64,000 nucleotides of DNA from Mastigamoeba balamuthi (Eukaryota > Evosea > Mastigamoebida > Mastigamoebidae), in NCBI GenBank assembly GCA_902651635.1, contig CACRSC010000055.1, forward strand, positions 1 through 64,000, read 5' to 3'. The notes beneath the pieces were generated by a model. It was not told the origin of the DNA, did no database searches, and saw only the letters and a list, made by a program, of their open reading frames with translations. Shown here one piece after another: positions 33,801-44,709 of the stretch. The translations under genes and the position numbers were made by a program. How positions within the stretch are numbered: the first letter of the stretch is position 1; each line of letters opens with the position of its first letter.

Positions 33801-36078
33801 CCTGCCCTCTTTACACGAAGGAGCCCATCGCCTGCACTTCCCCAGACACGCGGCATTGACGCAGCACAGACTGATGTGACAAGTAAAGTAGGGAGTTCGC
33901 ACCGGTGCAGAGCTCGGCCTGGGCGAGGAAGCTGAGCACGTGCAGCACCTCGGCGTCGGGCATGTCCTGGAGGCGCAGGCCTCTGCAGCCAACTGCCTCG
34001 TCCGTGTTGCCCGGCGCGTCGTGGCGGCCCAGGCGCAGGCGCTTCTGCTCTCTCTGGCCGCAGGCCCCGGCGTTGGGCACGGCGTTGGCCTCGGCGGCAG
34101 GCAGGGGGGCAAAGAGGCTCTCGGGGTCCATTCCGGGAGCGGTGGGGGTGGCAGTGTGCGCCTGGTGCAGTGCTTGTTATGTTGTGGCTTCTGATCTGGC
34201 TGCTACGGTGACGTCGCCCCCCGAGGCGTGGCACAAGTGAAGTGGCAGGCCGTGCCTGTCGCATCGCCCACGTGGCCACGGGCTCCAAGCACAGGCTGCC
34301 GACAAGAAGCGGGGGCTTCAGGCGACGTGTGGCTTGCGCACAGATGCTACGCGGCAGTGGCTCGGTCGCACGCCAACCCAGCAGCGAGTAGAGGGCAGGG
34401 CGGTACCTTGGGGACGAGGGGGATCATGGACCTGACAGTGAGGTCGCGGATCTGCGCCATGGGATCGACGAATCCATTGCACTGGCGACAGACACCGGCG
34501 AGAGGTGAGAGAGCCGAGGGAGGTGAGCCAAAGAGAACTCACGATGTTGGGGAAGATCTGGTCGTTCATGATGGACTGCGAGATGTACTCAACATACGTC
34601 TCGATGTTCTCCAGAAGGCTCATACGCAGCGACCTGGGAGGCGGACAGCAAACACCAGTGAGGCTCAGAAGACTCGGAGCAGAGGCCGCACTTATCCGGC
34701 GACGCAAACCACTTGACAATCTGCGGCGTCACCTGTAACAAGCGGTGTCAGTGGCAGTGGGGCTCCTAGCAGAGAAACGAGTACCTTCTGAGAGAACTCC
34801 TCCTGTGTGAGGCTCTTGCCCAGCCTCAGCAGAGGCCCGATCACCTTGGCAGGCGCTGAAGTTCGGTGAGGGGATTGTGGATTGTGACTGCCACAAAGGG
34901 AGAGGAAACCTGTGCAGTGGCCAAACTCGATGGCCTCGATCAAGGCTGGGAGGATCTTATACTTGCAAACCGCCGGCGGGAACTCGTCGAGCAGAGGCGG
35001 CAGCTTCTTGCTGTGGGGGCGATTGGCTGAGCACGTGGGGAGAGCTGGCTTGCGTACCCAAAGAAGGAGTCCTTGTCGGTGGGGTCCTTGATGGCAATGT
35101 TCTCGAGGAAGTCGAGGGCCTCTGCGTAGGGGTTGGCAAAGTACGGGCTCTCGATAATCTGAAGCGCCGCGGGCCGGCGGTTGGGGTCCGCGTACACGAG
35201 CCTCTGCTGCGCAACTTGCAGTTCCTGTGCCGCCGAGTCGCGCGGTTCAGTCCAGCAAAGAAACGGGCCGAGTGCGTGGGCGAGGGCGTGCGCACGCGGG
35301 GGATCTCGAGGCTGAGCTTGTTGAAGACGCTCTCGATCAGGCGCCCCAGGAGGAAGCTGTCGATGGCCCACAGCGGCGACTTGGGGATCTGCTCCCAGAG
35401 GCCCTTCTCGCACTCGGGCGGCTTCACCCCACCCGGCGGGCCCCCCGCGGCCCTCAGCGCCGACCGCTCGATGGCGTCGAACTCGGTCGCGAACTCCATC
35501 CCCCCGAGCTTCCAGTCCCCGCCGCGCGTCACAAACACCGTCTCTATCCCCACGTTCCCGTGCACCAGCTTGCAGTCGTTGTTCAGGAACTGCAGTGCTT
35601 TCTGCGCAGCAGCAGAAAAACAAACCAAACCAAAATAGGAATACCAAGGCAGTTAGTGACGTATTTATGACGTCTTTGGAGAAGAGATGCGACGCACGGC
35701 GATCTGGAAGATGCCCCAGGAGACGGCCATGGGGAAGGTGGCGAGGTCGTGGAGGACCTCCTGGAGCGGCGTGACGGGCTCGGTGACGAGGCAGACGACG
35801 GCTCCGCCGCCCAGCTCGGCGCTGTCGACGAACGTGAGCAGGCCCGGGTGCCGCGCGGTCTTTGTCCTGCGCACGGCGGCCTTGGCGAGCGCGTCCGTGC
35901 CCGCCGGTGCCTTCTTGGTGTCGACCTCGAAGATGGTCACCGCGCTCGCGTCGTCTTTCTTGGAGCCGCCGCGCAGCGTCCACGGGACTCCGGCGCGCGG
36001 CGGGGAGTACGGGAGCACCTCGCCGGGCGTGTACCCGAAGCTGCCGTGGGCGCTCCAGAGCTTGGAGAGAAACTGCAT
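30894..36078 (-). CDS. SCYL1: SCYL1-like pseudokinase with HEAT repeats
   Basis: Ten exons, 36078-35698, 35601-35296, 35224-35058, 35010-34910, 34855-34785, 34732-34692, 34633-34543, 34481-34407, 32299-32171 and 32087-30894, sum to 2556 nt (851 aa; animal SCYL1 is about 800). The N-terminal kinase-like fold has lost catalytic motifs: VHGNV replaces HRDLK and the DFG region reads WKLGG. HEAT repeats follow (VRSMIPLVPK / LGERNINTQVLKHFAKLQID; IRTNTTVCIGKLAPW). The tail is disordered with WGEGWDDPF, GWGWDDEQ and DEWASF motifs and a basic C-terminus QRQRK. SCYL1 works in COPI-dependent Golgi-ER traffic. The intron between exons 8 and 9 is about 2.1 kb and contains another gene. Confidence 0.9.
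32556..34131 (-). CDS. F-box / leucine-rich-repeat protein nested in SCYL1 intron
   Basis: Two exons, 34131-33903 and 33700-32556, give 457 aa with a phase-1 intron of about 200 nt. The F-box is split by the intron: LQDMPDAEVLHVLSFLAQAE, then VALVCRRLRVLVDACDQWRR. AMN1-type leucine-rich repeats follow (LRRLDVCFTDHASLSPL, LASLTLTGAAVGDASLAKI, LRHLSLFNACS, LESLQVGGNARL). The C-terminus is a Gln/Ser-rich tail. Such proteins are substrate receptors of SCF ubiquitin ligases. The whole gene sits inside a SCYL1 intron on the same strand, so transcripts must be kept apart by splicing or internal termination. Confidence 0.85.
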
Positions 36079-36343
36079 TGCCGGTGGGCGGCGCGCCGCG
36101 AAGCAGCCAGACAACGAAACAGCGAAAGATTCCGATAATATCTGCTGAGGATATCCTGCTTCCCAACAGGTCTGGCAGCCCTGGAGAGTGCCAGAGTGAC
36201 AGGTCACCATCCCGCTCGCCCTCTTCCGTCGCTGACGCAGGCAGTCTTGGCGAACACATAACCACGCCGATTCAAGTATCTCTGCAGATTTGTTAGGAGA
36301 ATCTCACCCACACGTGTCAGTGAAATCGAAACAGGCGTACGCG
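36079..36343. promoter_or_regulatory. short bidirectional promoter, SCYL1 / BAP31-like
   Basis: 265 nt separate the divergent start codons. It contains GATATC/AGATATT-type elements (about 36125-36160) like those near other genes in the window. No TATA box is evident. Confidence 0.5.
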
Positions 36344-37137
36344 ATGCTCGAGTGGTTCTCTCTCTACCACGTCGTGTCGGGGCTGGCGGTCCTCGAGGGC
36401 GCGCTGCTGATGCTGGTCCTCCTGCCACTGCCCCTGTTCCTGCGCATGGCTGGGCTCAAGACCGCCAGCTCTCTCTTCCGCCTTCCCGCCTGCAAGTGAA
36501 TATTCCGATCATTATTCAGATCCACGGGGAGGGTTCTATCCCCCTCTGCCGTCTCGAACCCCGGTCTGATTGACTGCTTCAATAGGTACATGGTGATCAG
36601 CGCGGTCATTCTTGTGGGCTTCTACACGATGGACCAGTTCAACAGGGCCAGCTCTCTCGATGTGCGCCAGATGCTGATCCCTTCATCCTGATTCCAGTTC
36701 CTCACCCACAAATATCTCACAAAATCTGGTTCCGATATCTTCGGGTGCTGGCTGGCTGCGCAGTTCCGCCTGCACCACCACGAGGGCCACACGCACGCCG
36801 AGGGCGAGGGCCACGTCGAGGGCGACCACAGCCACCACTCGCAGGCGCAGCTCATGTCGCTCTACAAGCAGCTCTACGAGTGCCAGCGCAACTGGCACGC
36901 TTCTCTCCTCTCCTCCCTCCGCGTCTCTGCGTGTCTCTCCGTTTTTTCCGGGCTGACGCCGGGCCCTGGGCGACAAGGTTTGTTGGCGGGGCAGCGCTGT
37001 ACCTGATGGTGGCGATCTGGATGGCCGTGCCGCTGATCGAGCGGGCGTTCGGTGCGAGCGGCACGCAGCCCGGCGACGAGGACGCCAGCGACGACACGGC
37101 CTGCGCCAAGACGCCCGCCGACAAGAAGAGGGACTGA
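36344..37137 (+). CDS. BAP31/Yet-family ER membrane protein
   Basis: Proposed exons 36344-36495, 36586-36661, 36764-36879 and 36978-37137 (504 nt, 167 aa). Three transmembrane segments occur at the family positions: WFSLYHVVSGLAVLEGALLM, MVISAVILVGFYTMDQFNRA and GGAALYLMVAIWMAVPLIE. The C-terminus KKRD is a KKxx ER-retrieval signal like KKEE of animal BAP31. A His/Glu-rich cytosolic loop (HHHEGHTHAEGEGHVEGD) is inserted before helix 3. The third exon's end is uncertain: the sequence past the GT at 36880 still reads CQRNWH, matching the conserved QRN of the family, but no canonical donor follows it. BAP31 proteins sort membrane cargo at the ER. Confidence 0.7.
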
Positions 37138-38064
37138 GGCCTCCGCGGCACCCGCCTCCCTCTGCCCTCTGCGGCCCCCGTGCCCCTTGCAGGCGCAGCG
37201 CAGGCTCGGCTGCGGACAAAACAGAGCCCTGCCCATGTCAGTTGCAATGACTTTTCTCTTTGTCTGCGCTTTGTGCGGCGTGGCGACCCGCAGTGCCTGG
37301 GGCTCGGCAACATCGTGCCTCCGAACGCGTTGCAGCGACCTGCGACTGACGTCAGAGTGCGCTGGAGCAACGGGAGCGGCCGGGGCTCAGAGCAACGGAC
37401 AGATGGAATTCTGCAAGCCGTTCTGAGTGCCGCTCTCTCACGCCACTCGGGGGAAGACAGCTGTCCGACACGGCTGCAGTTAGTGTGGGTCGCATCTCAC
37501 CCACGTGCGTTCACCCTGCTACGCCACCGTCCAGATGCGGTGATGCAGAGTGCATGAGCCAGGGGATATTCACTGCCGTATTTGTCAGTCCCATTTGTCT
37601 CCCTCTTGGCGTGGGCAGTGGTCGAGGACACCGCGGAGACTTCTACGCCAGAGCTCTCTGCCTTGGGTGCGCCAGGGGGAGTTCACATGCTCTCGGGGTG
37701 CCGCCTACAAGTCTGGAAGGAAGTCGCGTGTGCACGGAGCCGGGGATGCTCGTATCGTATTTCTGGTCATTTCCTCTCAGATGTCTCAGGTTCTGCAAGG
37801 GACAGCCCTCACTCAGGGCCTGATCCCCGTTCAAGGTCTAGAGGCCATGCCCCGTCCACGGTGGCAGTCTTCTGGGCAAGTCGCGCACTGTACGTTCTTC
37901 CCGAAAAAGAGGTGTCCGTTGTTCCCTGCTGCACTAATATCATGGAGGAACAGTGCACCCACGAGAGTTATCTGACGTTCACCCTCTGTCGGTTGGCTCT
38001 CACACCAATTAGAGCCAGAAGAGCGTACACCCCCACTGGCCTGACCCCCCCACACCCCGGAAAA
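37138..38064. other. intergenic / 5' flank of pectate lyase 1
   Basis: An open frame runs from 37582 into the pectate lyase, but its upstream part has no domain and is not conserved in the other three copies. I treat it as leader sequence. Confidence 0.5.
37967..37980 (+). promoter_or_regulatory. CTGACG element upstream of pectate lyase 1
   Basis: GTTATCTGACGTTC, 85 nt before the start codon; the same 14-mer precedes pectate lyase 2, and a TCTGACG core precedes copies 3 and 4. CRE/bZIP-like. Confidence 0.45.
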
Positions 38065-39441
38065 ATGTCCCGTACACTTCTCCTTGCCGTTGTGCTGTGT
38101 GCCGCTGCTGTTGCGGTGGCATACCCCGTCTGCACTGCCTCCGGCGGGTCCAACTGCCAGATGGGCTGGTCGACGCTCTCCTCGGAGGGAGCTGCCACCG
38201 GCGGCGAGGGCGCCTCGTCCTCCATGACATTCACCGTCAAGACCCGCGCCCAGCTCGTCGCTGCCCTCAAGAAGACCGGGACTAAGATCATCTACGTATC
38301 GGGGACCATCGACGGCGACAACCTCGGAGACGGGGTGATCGCGAACATGGCGTACTTCAAGGCCAAGACGGGCTACGACTTCGATGCGTATCTTGCGAGC
38401 CCGTCGTCGATGGAGTCCAAGCGCCAGGCGGTGCTCAAGCTGCAGGGCCCCCTCATGGTCGTCGACGTCAACAGCGACACCAGCATAATCGGCGTCGGCA
38501 CCAACGCCCAGATCCGCCAGATGAACCTGAGGCTCAAGGGAGCCAGCAACGTCGTGATCCGCAACATCGAGTTCGAGGCCCCGCGCGACTACGCCACCGC
38601 GTGGTCGTCGGACGACGGCTGGAACGCCGAGTACGACTCGATCACGGTGGAGGCGTCGACACGGCTGTGGTTCGACCACCTGACCTTCAGCGACGGGCGC
38701 TTCCCCGACTCGCAGGCAGGGACATACAAGGGCGACCACATCCAATTCCACGACGGGCTGCTCGACATGAAGAAGGGCTCGGACTTCATCACCGTCAGCA
38801 ACTGCGTGTTCGCCGACCACGACAAGACAAACCTCATCGGCTCGAGCGACAGCGCATCCAAGACGGACTCGGGACACTTGCGGATCACGTTCTACAAGAA
38901 CATGTGGAACAACACAGCCTCGCGTGCTCCTCGTGTGCGCTTCGGGAAGGTGCATCTGCTGGGCAACTACTACAAGGCCGGGTCCGACACGGGCTACTTC
39001 ATCGGCATGGGTGTGAAGTGCGCCATCCTGAGCGAGGGCAACGTCTTCGAGGCGTCCAAGGACAAGGTGATCCTCAAGAAGTTCAAGGGCACGACACTCA
39101 AGGACGTGGGCTCGTGGTTCAATGGGGTGGCGTATTCTAGCACCATCCAGAAGCTCGCTGGCAGTTCATCGATCGGGTGGTCCCCGAGCTATGTATACAC
39201 GGTCCCCACAGGCGTGGCGGCGGCCAAGAGCGACGTTCTCTCTAACGCGGGCGCTGGCAAGCTCAAGAGCGCCTCTTCCACAGACGACAACACCACGGAG
39301 AACATCCCTGACGTCGAGTCTGAGGCAGAGGTCAATGCAGACTGGGAGGGCGAAGAAGAGGACCAAGACACGAACGTCGCTTCCCTGGTAGTGGCCTGCA
39401 GCTCCGCTGTGGTCTCTACGCTGCTGTCCTTCTTCATCTAA
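38065..39441 (+). CDS. pectate lyase (PL1 family), copy 1, GPI-type
   Basis: Intronless, 458 aa from the Met that opens a signal peptide (MSRTLLLAVVLCAAAVAVAY). It cleaves polygalacturonate by calcium-dependent beta-elimination outside the cell. The parallel beta-helix motifs are all visible: WFDHLTFSDGRFPDSQ (about residue 202), DFITVSNCVFADHDKTNLIG (about 240) and RAPRVRFGKVHLLGNYY (about 288), the last containing the catalytic Arg of the R-x-P-R motif. An acidic linker (DWEGEEEDQD) precedes a C-terminal hydrophobic signal (VVACSSAVVSTLLSFFI), suggesting GPI attachment rather than free secretion. Nearly the same protein is encoded at 40.7, 52.8 and 55.7 kb. An upstream in-frame extension to 37582 is not conserved. 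Confidence 0.92.
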   Translation: MSRTLLLAVVLCAAAVAVAYPVCTASGGSNCQMGWSTLSSEGAATGGEGASSSMTFTVKTRAQLVAALKKTGTKIIYVSGTIDGDNLGDGVIANMAYFKAKTGYDFDAYLASPSSMESKRQAVLKLQGPLMVVDVNSDTSIIGVGTNAQIRQMNLRLKGASNVVIRNIEFEAPRDYATAWSSDDGWNAEYDSITVEASTRLWFDHLTFSDGRFPDSQAGTYKGDHIQFHDGLLDMKKGSDFITVSNCVFADHDKTNLIGSSDSASKTDSGHLRITFYKNMWNNTASRAPRVRFGKVHLLGNYYKAGSDTGYFIGMGVKCAILSEGNVFEASKDKVILKKFKGTTLKDVGSWFNGVAYSSTIQKLAGSSSIGWSPSYVYTVPTGVAAAKSDVLSNAGAGKLKSASSTDDNTTENIPDVESEAEVNADWEGEEEDQDTNVASLVVACSSAVVSTLLSFFI

Positions 39442-40704
39442 ATACCACTGGCGGACTGAGTGTGCCCGAAACCTCAAGAAGGCCACATTTCCTCATTCCT
39501 TCTATCAAAGCCTCGTGTGTTCATAAATGCCAATACAAAACTCAGCAACTGCTCACCCCAAACGGGAATATGACCTTTCAGTAGGGACAGGATGTTCTTT
39601 ACTCATCTCCGTGCTACTCGGAGGAGCGCAACAGTCAGAGCAACAAGGAACGAAGTCACTATCGAGGCAACTGTGGGGGCGTAGCCAGTGGTCTTCTAAC
39701 CCGTTCGATCGCCGGCATGTTAAAATCTCGGAGACAACAAATAGCAGATCTGCAGGCGAGCCTAGAGGTGGTTGGAGCTCGAGTCATCGTTTTGGAGTCC
39801 CGAGCGCCTGTTATCCTGATGACAAACTGTACGCCGAAAACTGCAGGCAGATGGGCTGAGGAGAGATTAGATAGAGCGCGAAACCAGGGTGTTTGAGAGC
39901 GGGGGAGAAGCGTCAATGCCCCAGGACACTGCAAGTGTGCCTGAAAAAATTATCAGAGCCACGACCGTTCTACGCCGTCCCTGGCGATTATCGATGCAAG
40001 CGTTCCAGGCAGCACAAAAAAGGCGATTAAACGCTACAAAAAACGAGACGTGCAAGGGCTTGGCCGAAAAAGCAGGTACGAATTAAAGTCTTTTTCTGGC
40101 AATGCAATGACTACTCACGACCTCGCTATAGAGTGAAACTCTTCGATGACGCACTGTGTCCGCAAAAACATTGCAGAAAATGAGGCACTGCACCAGCTCA
40201 ACGTATCACATTTTTTCAGGCAAACAATTCTGCGTGCAAGGACAACTGTCGGTCATACGTACAATCAAGGTCCGCTCTGGCACATCGAAAGCAACTATGA
40301 AGTCGGGGGTATCTCCTTCATGTGTCGCTGGACACCTGGCGTAAAGCCTGGGCACTGGAAGTGAAAAAAGACTATTTTCGTTTGTAGTGTAGAAGAGCCT
40401 CTTTGCGTTACCGGACTTGGTTGTTCCTCCAGGGGAAAACGTCTGCTGTGTGGCACCCCGTGTTGCCACGGATTTAGGCAGCTTGTTCCATGCACTCAGC
40501 GTGATCCGTTGCCAGTGAGCTGGGTTGTAACCGCAAGGCACCGGGTGGACGTTGCTCCGGAAGAGGAAAAGCCGGTTGCAGTGAGTGCATCAATATCTGA
40601 TTTGTGCACAGCGGGGGAGTTATCTGACGTTCGCCTAGAAGGTAGTTGGGACCCACAACTCACTCAGAGCTTCAAGTGTGAAGCACCCCTTGTCTGTATT
40701 TCCA
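39442..40704. other. intergenic between pectate lyases 1 and 2
   Basis: About 1.26 kb of lower-GC sequence. Only short frames occur, including a 59-codon helical one at 39717-39896 that I do not accept as a gene. The end nearest 40.7 kb holds the copy 2 promoter. Confidence 0.45.
40619..40632 (+). promoter_or_regulatory. CTGACG element upstream of pectate lyase 2
   Basis: GTTATCTGACGTTC, identical to the element upstream of copy 1, 73 nt before the chosen start. Confidence 0.45.
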
Positions 40705-42087
40705 ATGCACCACGCATTGCTCGTTGCCGTTGTGCTGTGTGTCGCCACTGTTGCGGTGGCGTACCCCATCTGCACTGCCTCCGGCGGGTCCAACTGCCAG
40801 ATGGGCTGGTCGACGCTGTCCCCGCAGGGCGCTGCCACCGGCGGCGAGGGCGCCTCGTCCTCGATGACCTTCACCGTCAAGACCCGCGCCCAGCTCGTCG
40901 CTGCCCTCAAGAAGACCGGCAAGAAGATCATCTACGTGTCGGGGACCATCGACGGCGACGACCTCGGGGCAGGCAAGAAGGCCGACATGGCGTACTTCAA
41001 GGCCAAGACGGGCTACGACTTCCAGAAGTACCTGGCGAGCCCGTCGTCGATGGAGTCCAAGCGCCAGGCGGTGCTCAAGCTGCAGGGCCCCCTCATGGTC
41101 GTCGACGTCAACAGCGACACCAGCATCATCGGCGTCGGCACCACCGCCCAGATCCGCCAGATGAACCTGAGGCTCAAGAGAGCAAACAACGTCGTCATTC
41201 GCAACATTCAGTTTGAGGCCCCGCGCGACTACGCCACCGCGTGGTCGTCGGACGACGGCTGGAACGCCGAGTACGATTCGATCACGGTGGAGGCGTCGAC
41301 ACGGCTGTGGTTCGACCACCTGACCTTCAGCGACGGACGCTTCCCGGACTCGCAGGGCGGCACGTACAAGGGAAAGCACATCCAGTGGCACGACGGGCTG
41401 CTCGACATGAAGAAGGGCTCGGACTTCATCACCGTCAGCAACTGCGTGTTCGCCGACCACGACAAGACAAACCTCATCGGCTCGAGCGACAGCGCGTCCA
41501 GCACGGATGCAGGGCACCTGCGGATCACGTTCTTCAAGAACATGTGGAGCAACACAGCCTCGCGTGCTCCTCGTGTGCGCTTTGGGAAGGTGCATCTGCT
41601 GGGCAACTACTACAAGGCCGGGTCCGACACAAACTACTTCATTGGAATGGGTGTGAAGTGCGCCATCCTGAGCGAGGGCAACGTCTTCGAGGCGTCCAAG
41701 GACAAGACGATCCTCCAGAAGTTTAAGGGCACGACACTCAAGGACGTGGGCTCGTGGTTCAATGGGGTGGCGTATTCGAGCACCATCCAAAAGCTCGCTG
41801 GGAGCTCCTCGATTGGGTGGTCCCCGAGCTACAAGTATACGGTCCTAAACAACGTGGCGACAGCCAAGAGCGACGTTCTGGCCAATGCTGGAGCAGGTAA
41901 GCTCAGGAGTGCCTCAGACACGGGGGCAAATGTGACGGAGAACATCCCCGACGGAGTTATGTCCGAGGTCCTTCCCAACGCCGAGTGGGAGGGCGAGGCT
42001 GAGGAGCAGGACACCGAGAACCCTTCTGGTGCAGTTCGTGCTGTTGTTTCCTGCGTGTCTACAGTTATGGTGCTGCTCCTCTGGTGA
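40705..42087 (+). CDS. pectate lyase (PL1 family), copy 2, GPI-type
   Basis: Intronless, 460 aa from MHHALLVAVVLCVATVAVAY; an in-frame Met at 40678 would add nine residues and weaken the signal peptide. Catalytic-core motifs match copy 1: WFDHLTFSDGRFPDSQ, HDKTNLIGSSDS and RAPRVRFG. It differs in the substrate-side loop, with GTYKGKHIQWHDGL in place of GTYKGDHIQFHDGL, a difference shared with copy 4. An acidic linker and the hydrophobic end AVVSCVSTVMVLLLW suggest GPI attachment. The mobile-element island begins just downstream. Confidence 0.92.
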   Translation: MHHALLVAVVLCVATVAVAYPICTASGGSNCQMGWSTLSPQGAATGGEGASSSMTFTVKTRAQLVAALKKTGKKIIYVSGTIDGDDLGAGKKADMAYFKAKTGYDFQKYLASPSSMESKRQAVLKLQGPLMVVDVNSDTSIIGVGTTAQIRQMNLRLKRANNVVIRNIQFEAPRDYATAWSSDDGWNAEYDSITVEASTRLWFDHLTFSDGRFPDSQGGTYKGKHIQWHDGLLDMKKGSDFITVSNCVFADHDKTNLIGSSDSASSTDAGHLRITFFKNMWSNTASRAPRVRFGKVHLLGNYYKAGSDTNYFIGMGVKCAILSEGNVFEASKDKTILQKFKGTTLKDVGSWFNGVAYSSTIQKLAGSSSIGWSPSYKYTVLNNVATAKSDVLANAGAGKLRSASDTGANVTENIPDGVMSEVLPNAEWEGEAEEQDTENPSGAVRAVVSCVSTVMVLLLW

Positions 42088-44700
42088 CAAAGGGCGGAAG
42101 AACCACGATCTGAGATGGACTGTTGCAAAGTAACAATGCTATCCTGATCCCTGCAGTAAATCTATCGGTGACAGTTGTGGTGATTCCTAAGGCAATGAAC
42201 AATCCCAATACATAGGCTTGGTTCTTTCATCTCGTCACTCGTTTTGAGTATCCCAAGTGACCGACAATCTGGGCGGGTAATCCCACTCCAATTAAACAAA
42301 GGCAATTTATCCGTGCAGTATGCAAAGGTAGAAACAACCTCAGATGTGAGTAGTTTCATTGATGAATACCAAGGTGACGGTTATGAACTGCAATAGAAAT
42401 CCAGACCATGTATCCCTGTTGTTCAGGATCTCCACCCCATGGACTATGCAGGCTGCTCCACATTTTCTTCATTGATGCAAAAACACTTTCAACACAGGCA
42501 CGGGCATGTTTAGCAGCAGAATTATGACGATTTTTCTCCTCAGTCAGAGTTTTGAGTCCTTTTCCACTCTTCCCTCATGAAATGGTTAGAATGATATTAA
42601 TCAATATCATTGAGGAATAAGGAAGTGAGATACATACAAGCATCTTGCAGATGAGAGGGCTCTTGGCAATTGCTGCATTCACAGTGACAGGCACTGCTCT
42701 GGCTGCAGCAGCTGAAAGGTCTGGGCATGGAAGGCCAATGTGATCCGTTTTATCGTACTTCCCACTGAAGAACTTAATCATCTTCTCTGCATTCTCATCC
42801 ATGACATGTGCACATATGTTCATCAATTGTCTGAGCTTGTTGAATGCTCTTGAGGTGCTTCTTTGGAAAGAAGAGGCCCTGCTGGCCGAGCTGCCACTTT
42901 ATCTCTGTTCAGATGATGTGCTGGTCTTAGACCACCTTGATGTGCTGACCATAGACTGCCTCGTTTATGGAAACACAGCTCACCAGTCTTATTCATATGA
43001 CATCAGACTATATTAATCCTTTTCCAGTCAAGTGAGCTTACCATACAGACACTGGCCAAGAAGATGCACTACCTATCATGTATGGGTACCCAGAGAGCTT
43101 TCTGATGCAGGTTAAGGCCAAGGATGGGTCACAGCTGAGCATCAAGAAGCTCAAGAAGCTTCTGAGCTTCTATAAAGGCTATCAGACTAGAGGCAGCACA
43201 GAAAGACACAGATGGGGCCACTTGCTACATGTGGGTCACACAGAAAAAATAGTGCACCTAGCCTCTGTGATCGACAAGCTCAGGGTGAAGAGGTCAGATC
43301 AATCTTACTGATTCACACTGATATCCATTATTGCCTTCTATCCACAGGGTTCGCGGGCTTGCAGAACAGCCTCAGAGAACAGGTTTCCCTTCCCTTGGGC
43401 TTCTGATATGCATGGATCTGTTATTGTGAAGGCATTCTATGTGGCCTAACCCTGGGTCAACCAGAAGTACCTGTACAATGGCAAATATGATGACCATGTC
43501 ACAAGTACCAGTTCATCATTGGCAACTGAGGCACCCATTTGGAGACCGGAGCAGCAGCATGACATTCACATCTGGCGTACACCAGAAGGACCCATTGACT
43601 AGGCAGGCTCATGGTTTCTCAGTGTAAGCCACTGATCACTCTTTATCAGCTAGCATCACTCCATAGTGAACAATGGGAGTGTCACAGCAGACTTATATCT
43701 GCCTGTTCAAGCATGGTTCTGTTATCATTCTGTCAATGGGAAGTGCAGACAGTGAGTGATCGCGTTCATCTCATTTGAGCATGACTACAACCATGTCCAT
43801 CACAGGTGAAGGAGCCATTTAGGGCACTATATCAGGTTCCTTGTGAGGAGAGGTTCGGATCTTCAAGAACTGTTTCCGAGGTCACAACGTCCTCACCAAC
43901 ACAGTCCACCACAATCCAGTCAAGATCGTGACTCACTTCACTTGGATGCCTGGTATCTCTCTTTTAACCCCCCTGAACACCATTTCCATAATGGCCTGGT
44001 TCTCCACCGAGTTTTGGGAAAACCCTGCAGTTTGAACTGCACATCAATGTTCATCATATCACAGCAACTTCCTTTTTGTAGACAGCAGTTGAGTGATGCT
44101 GAATCAATGCACAAAGCAATGCATCAAAGACATCGCAGCACAGTGGAGCTATCACTGCTGTGCACTTCCTGACAACACTATTTCTGAGAATTCCTGCCCA
44201 CACTCCATGTCATCAAGTCTGCAGTGTTGTGTGGAAGTGATGATATTGATAAGGTTGCTCACAGTGCTTCACCACAAGAAGGAATGGATCTCTTGTCAAA
44301 GAACTGAACCAGAATTTGTTGGTGTGACTATGTCCAGCAGAGGGAGAGATATTTGGTGTGACACAGAATACGTGACACAACCAAAGTGTGATCCCTGCCA
44401 AACACACCATCCACCCTATACACCCCCCCCCCCCCCCCACTACGAAGGATAGCAATGCACATCCACTAAGCACATGGTCATCACCATGGTGCATGATGCC
44501 AAGGGGGGACTGCACCCCCAAGGCAAAGGAATAGCATTTCCCCACTCATCCTCTCGTCACCACATGAATACCACTCAATAATCATCACCTCTTCCTTCCC
44601 CCTTGAGTCTCTCACCCTCGCAAGGGGCCTCCTGCCCCCACCCCACGCATTACTGGACATCAGTGCACGCACACCTAGGTGATGGAGGTGGGCAATGCAG
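42088..44700. other. mobile-element remnants between pectate lyase 2 and the intact element
   Basis: CpG-poor sequence with many short frames on both strands and no intact gene. One recognisable piece is a DDE-transposase end at 42364-42821. Fragments such as 43078-43311 (MYGYPESFLMQVKAKDGSQL) have no assignment. A run of about 17 C lies near 44424-44440. Confidence 0.5.
42364..42821 (-). pseudogene. C-terminal remnant of a DDE transposase (PIF/Harbinger- or IS5-like)
   Basis: The minus strand reads ENAEKMIKFFSGKYDKTDHI and, past a plausible GT-AG intron of about 60 nt (near 42639-42576), KGLKTLTEEKNRHNSAAKHA, RACVESVFASMKKMWSSL and ISIAVHNRHLGIH before a stop. The 'N..HS..HAR..VE.VFA.MK..W' pattern is typical of the last catalytic-Glu region of Harbinger/IS5-like DDE transposases. 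The upstream catalytic part is not recognisable, so this is a fragment of a plain DNA transposon. Confidence 0.5.
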
Positions 44701-44709
44701 ACACGTCGA

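Noticed and set aside
37582-38064. N-terminal extension of pectate lyase 1
   Set aside because: In frame, but it lacks any domain, would hide the signal peptide and is not shared by the other three copies.
39717-39896. 59-codon helical frame between pectate lyases 1 and 2
   Set aside because: Too short, no partner exons or domain; could be chance or an element scrap.
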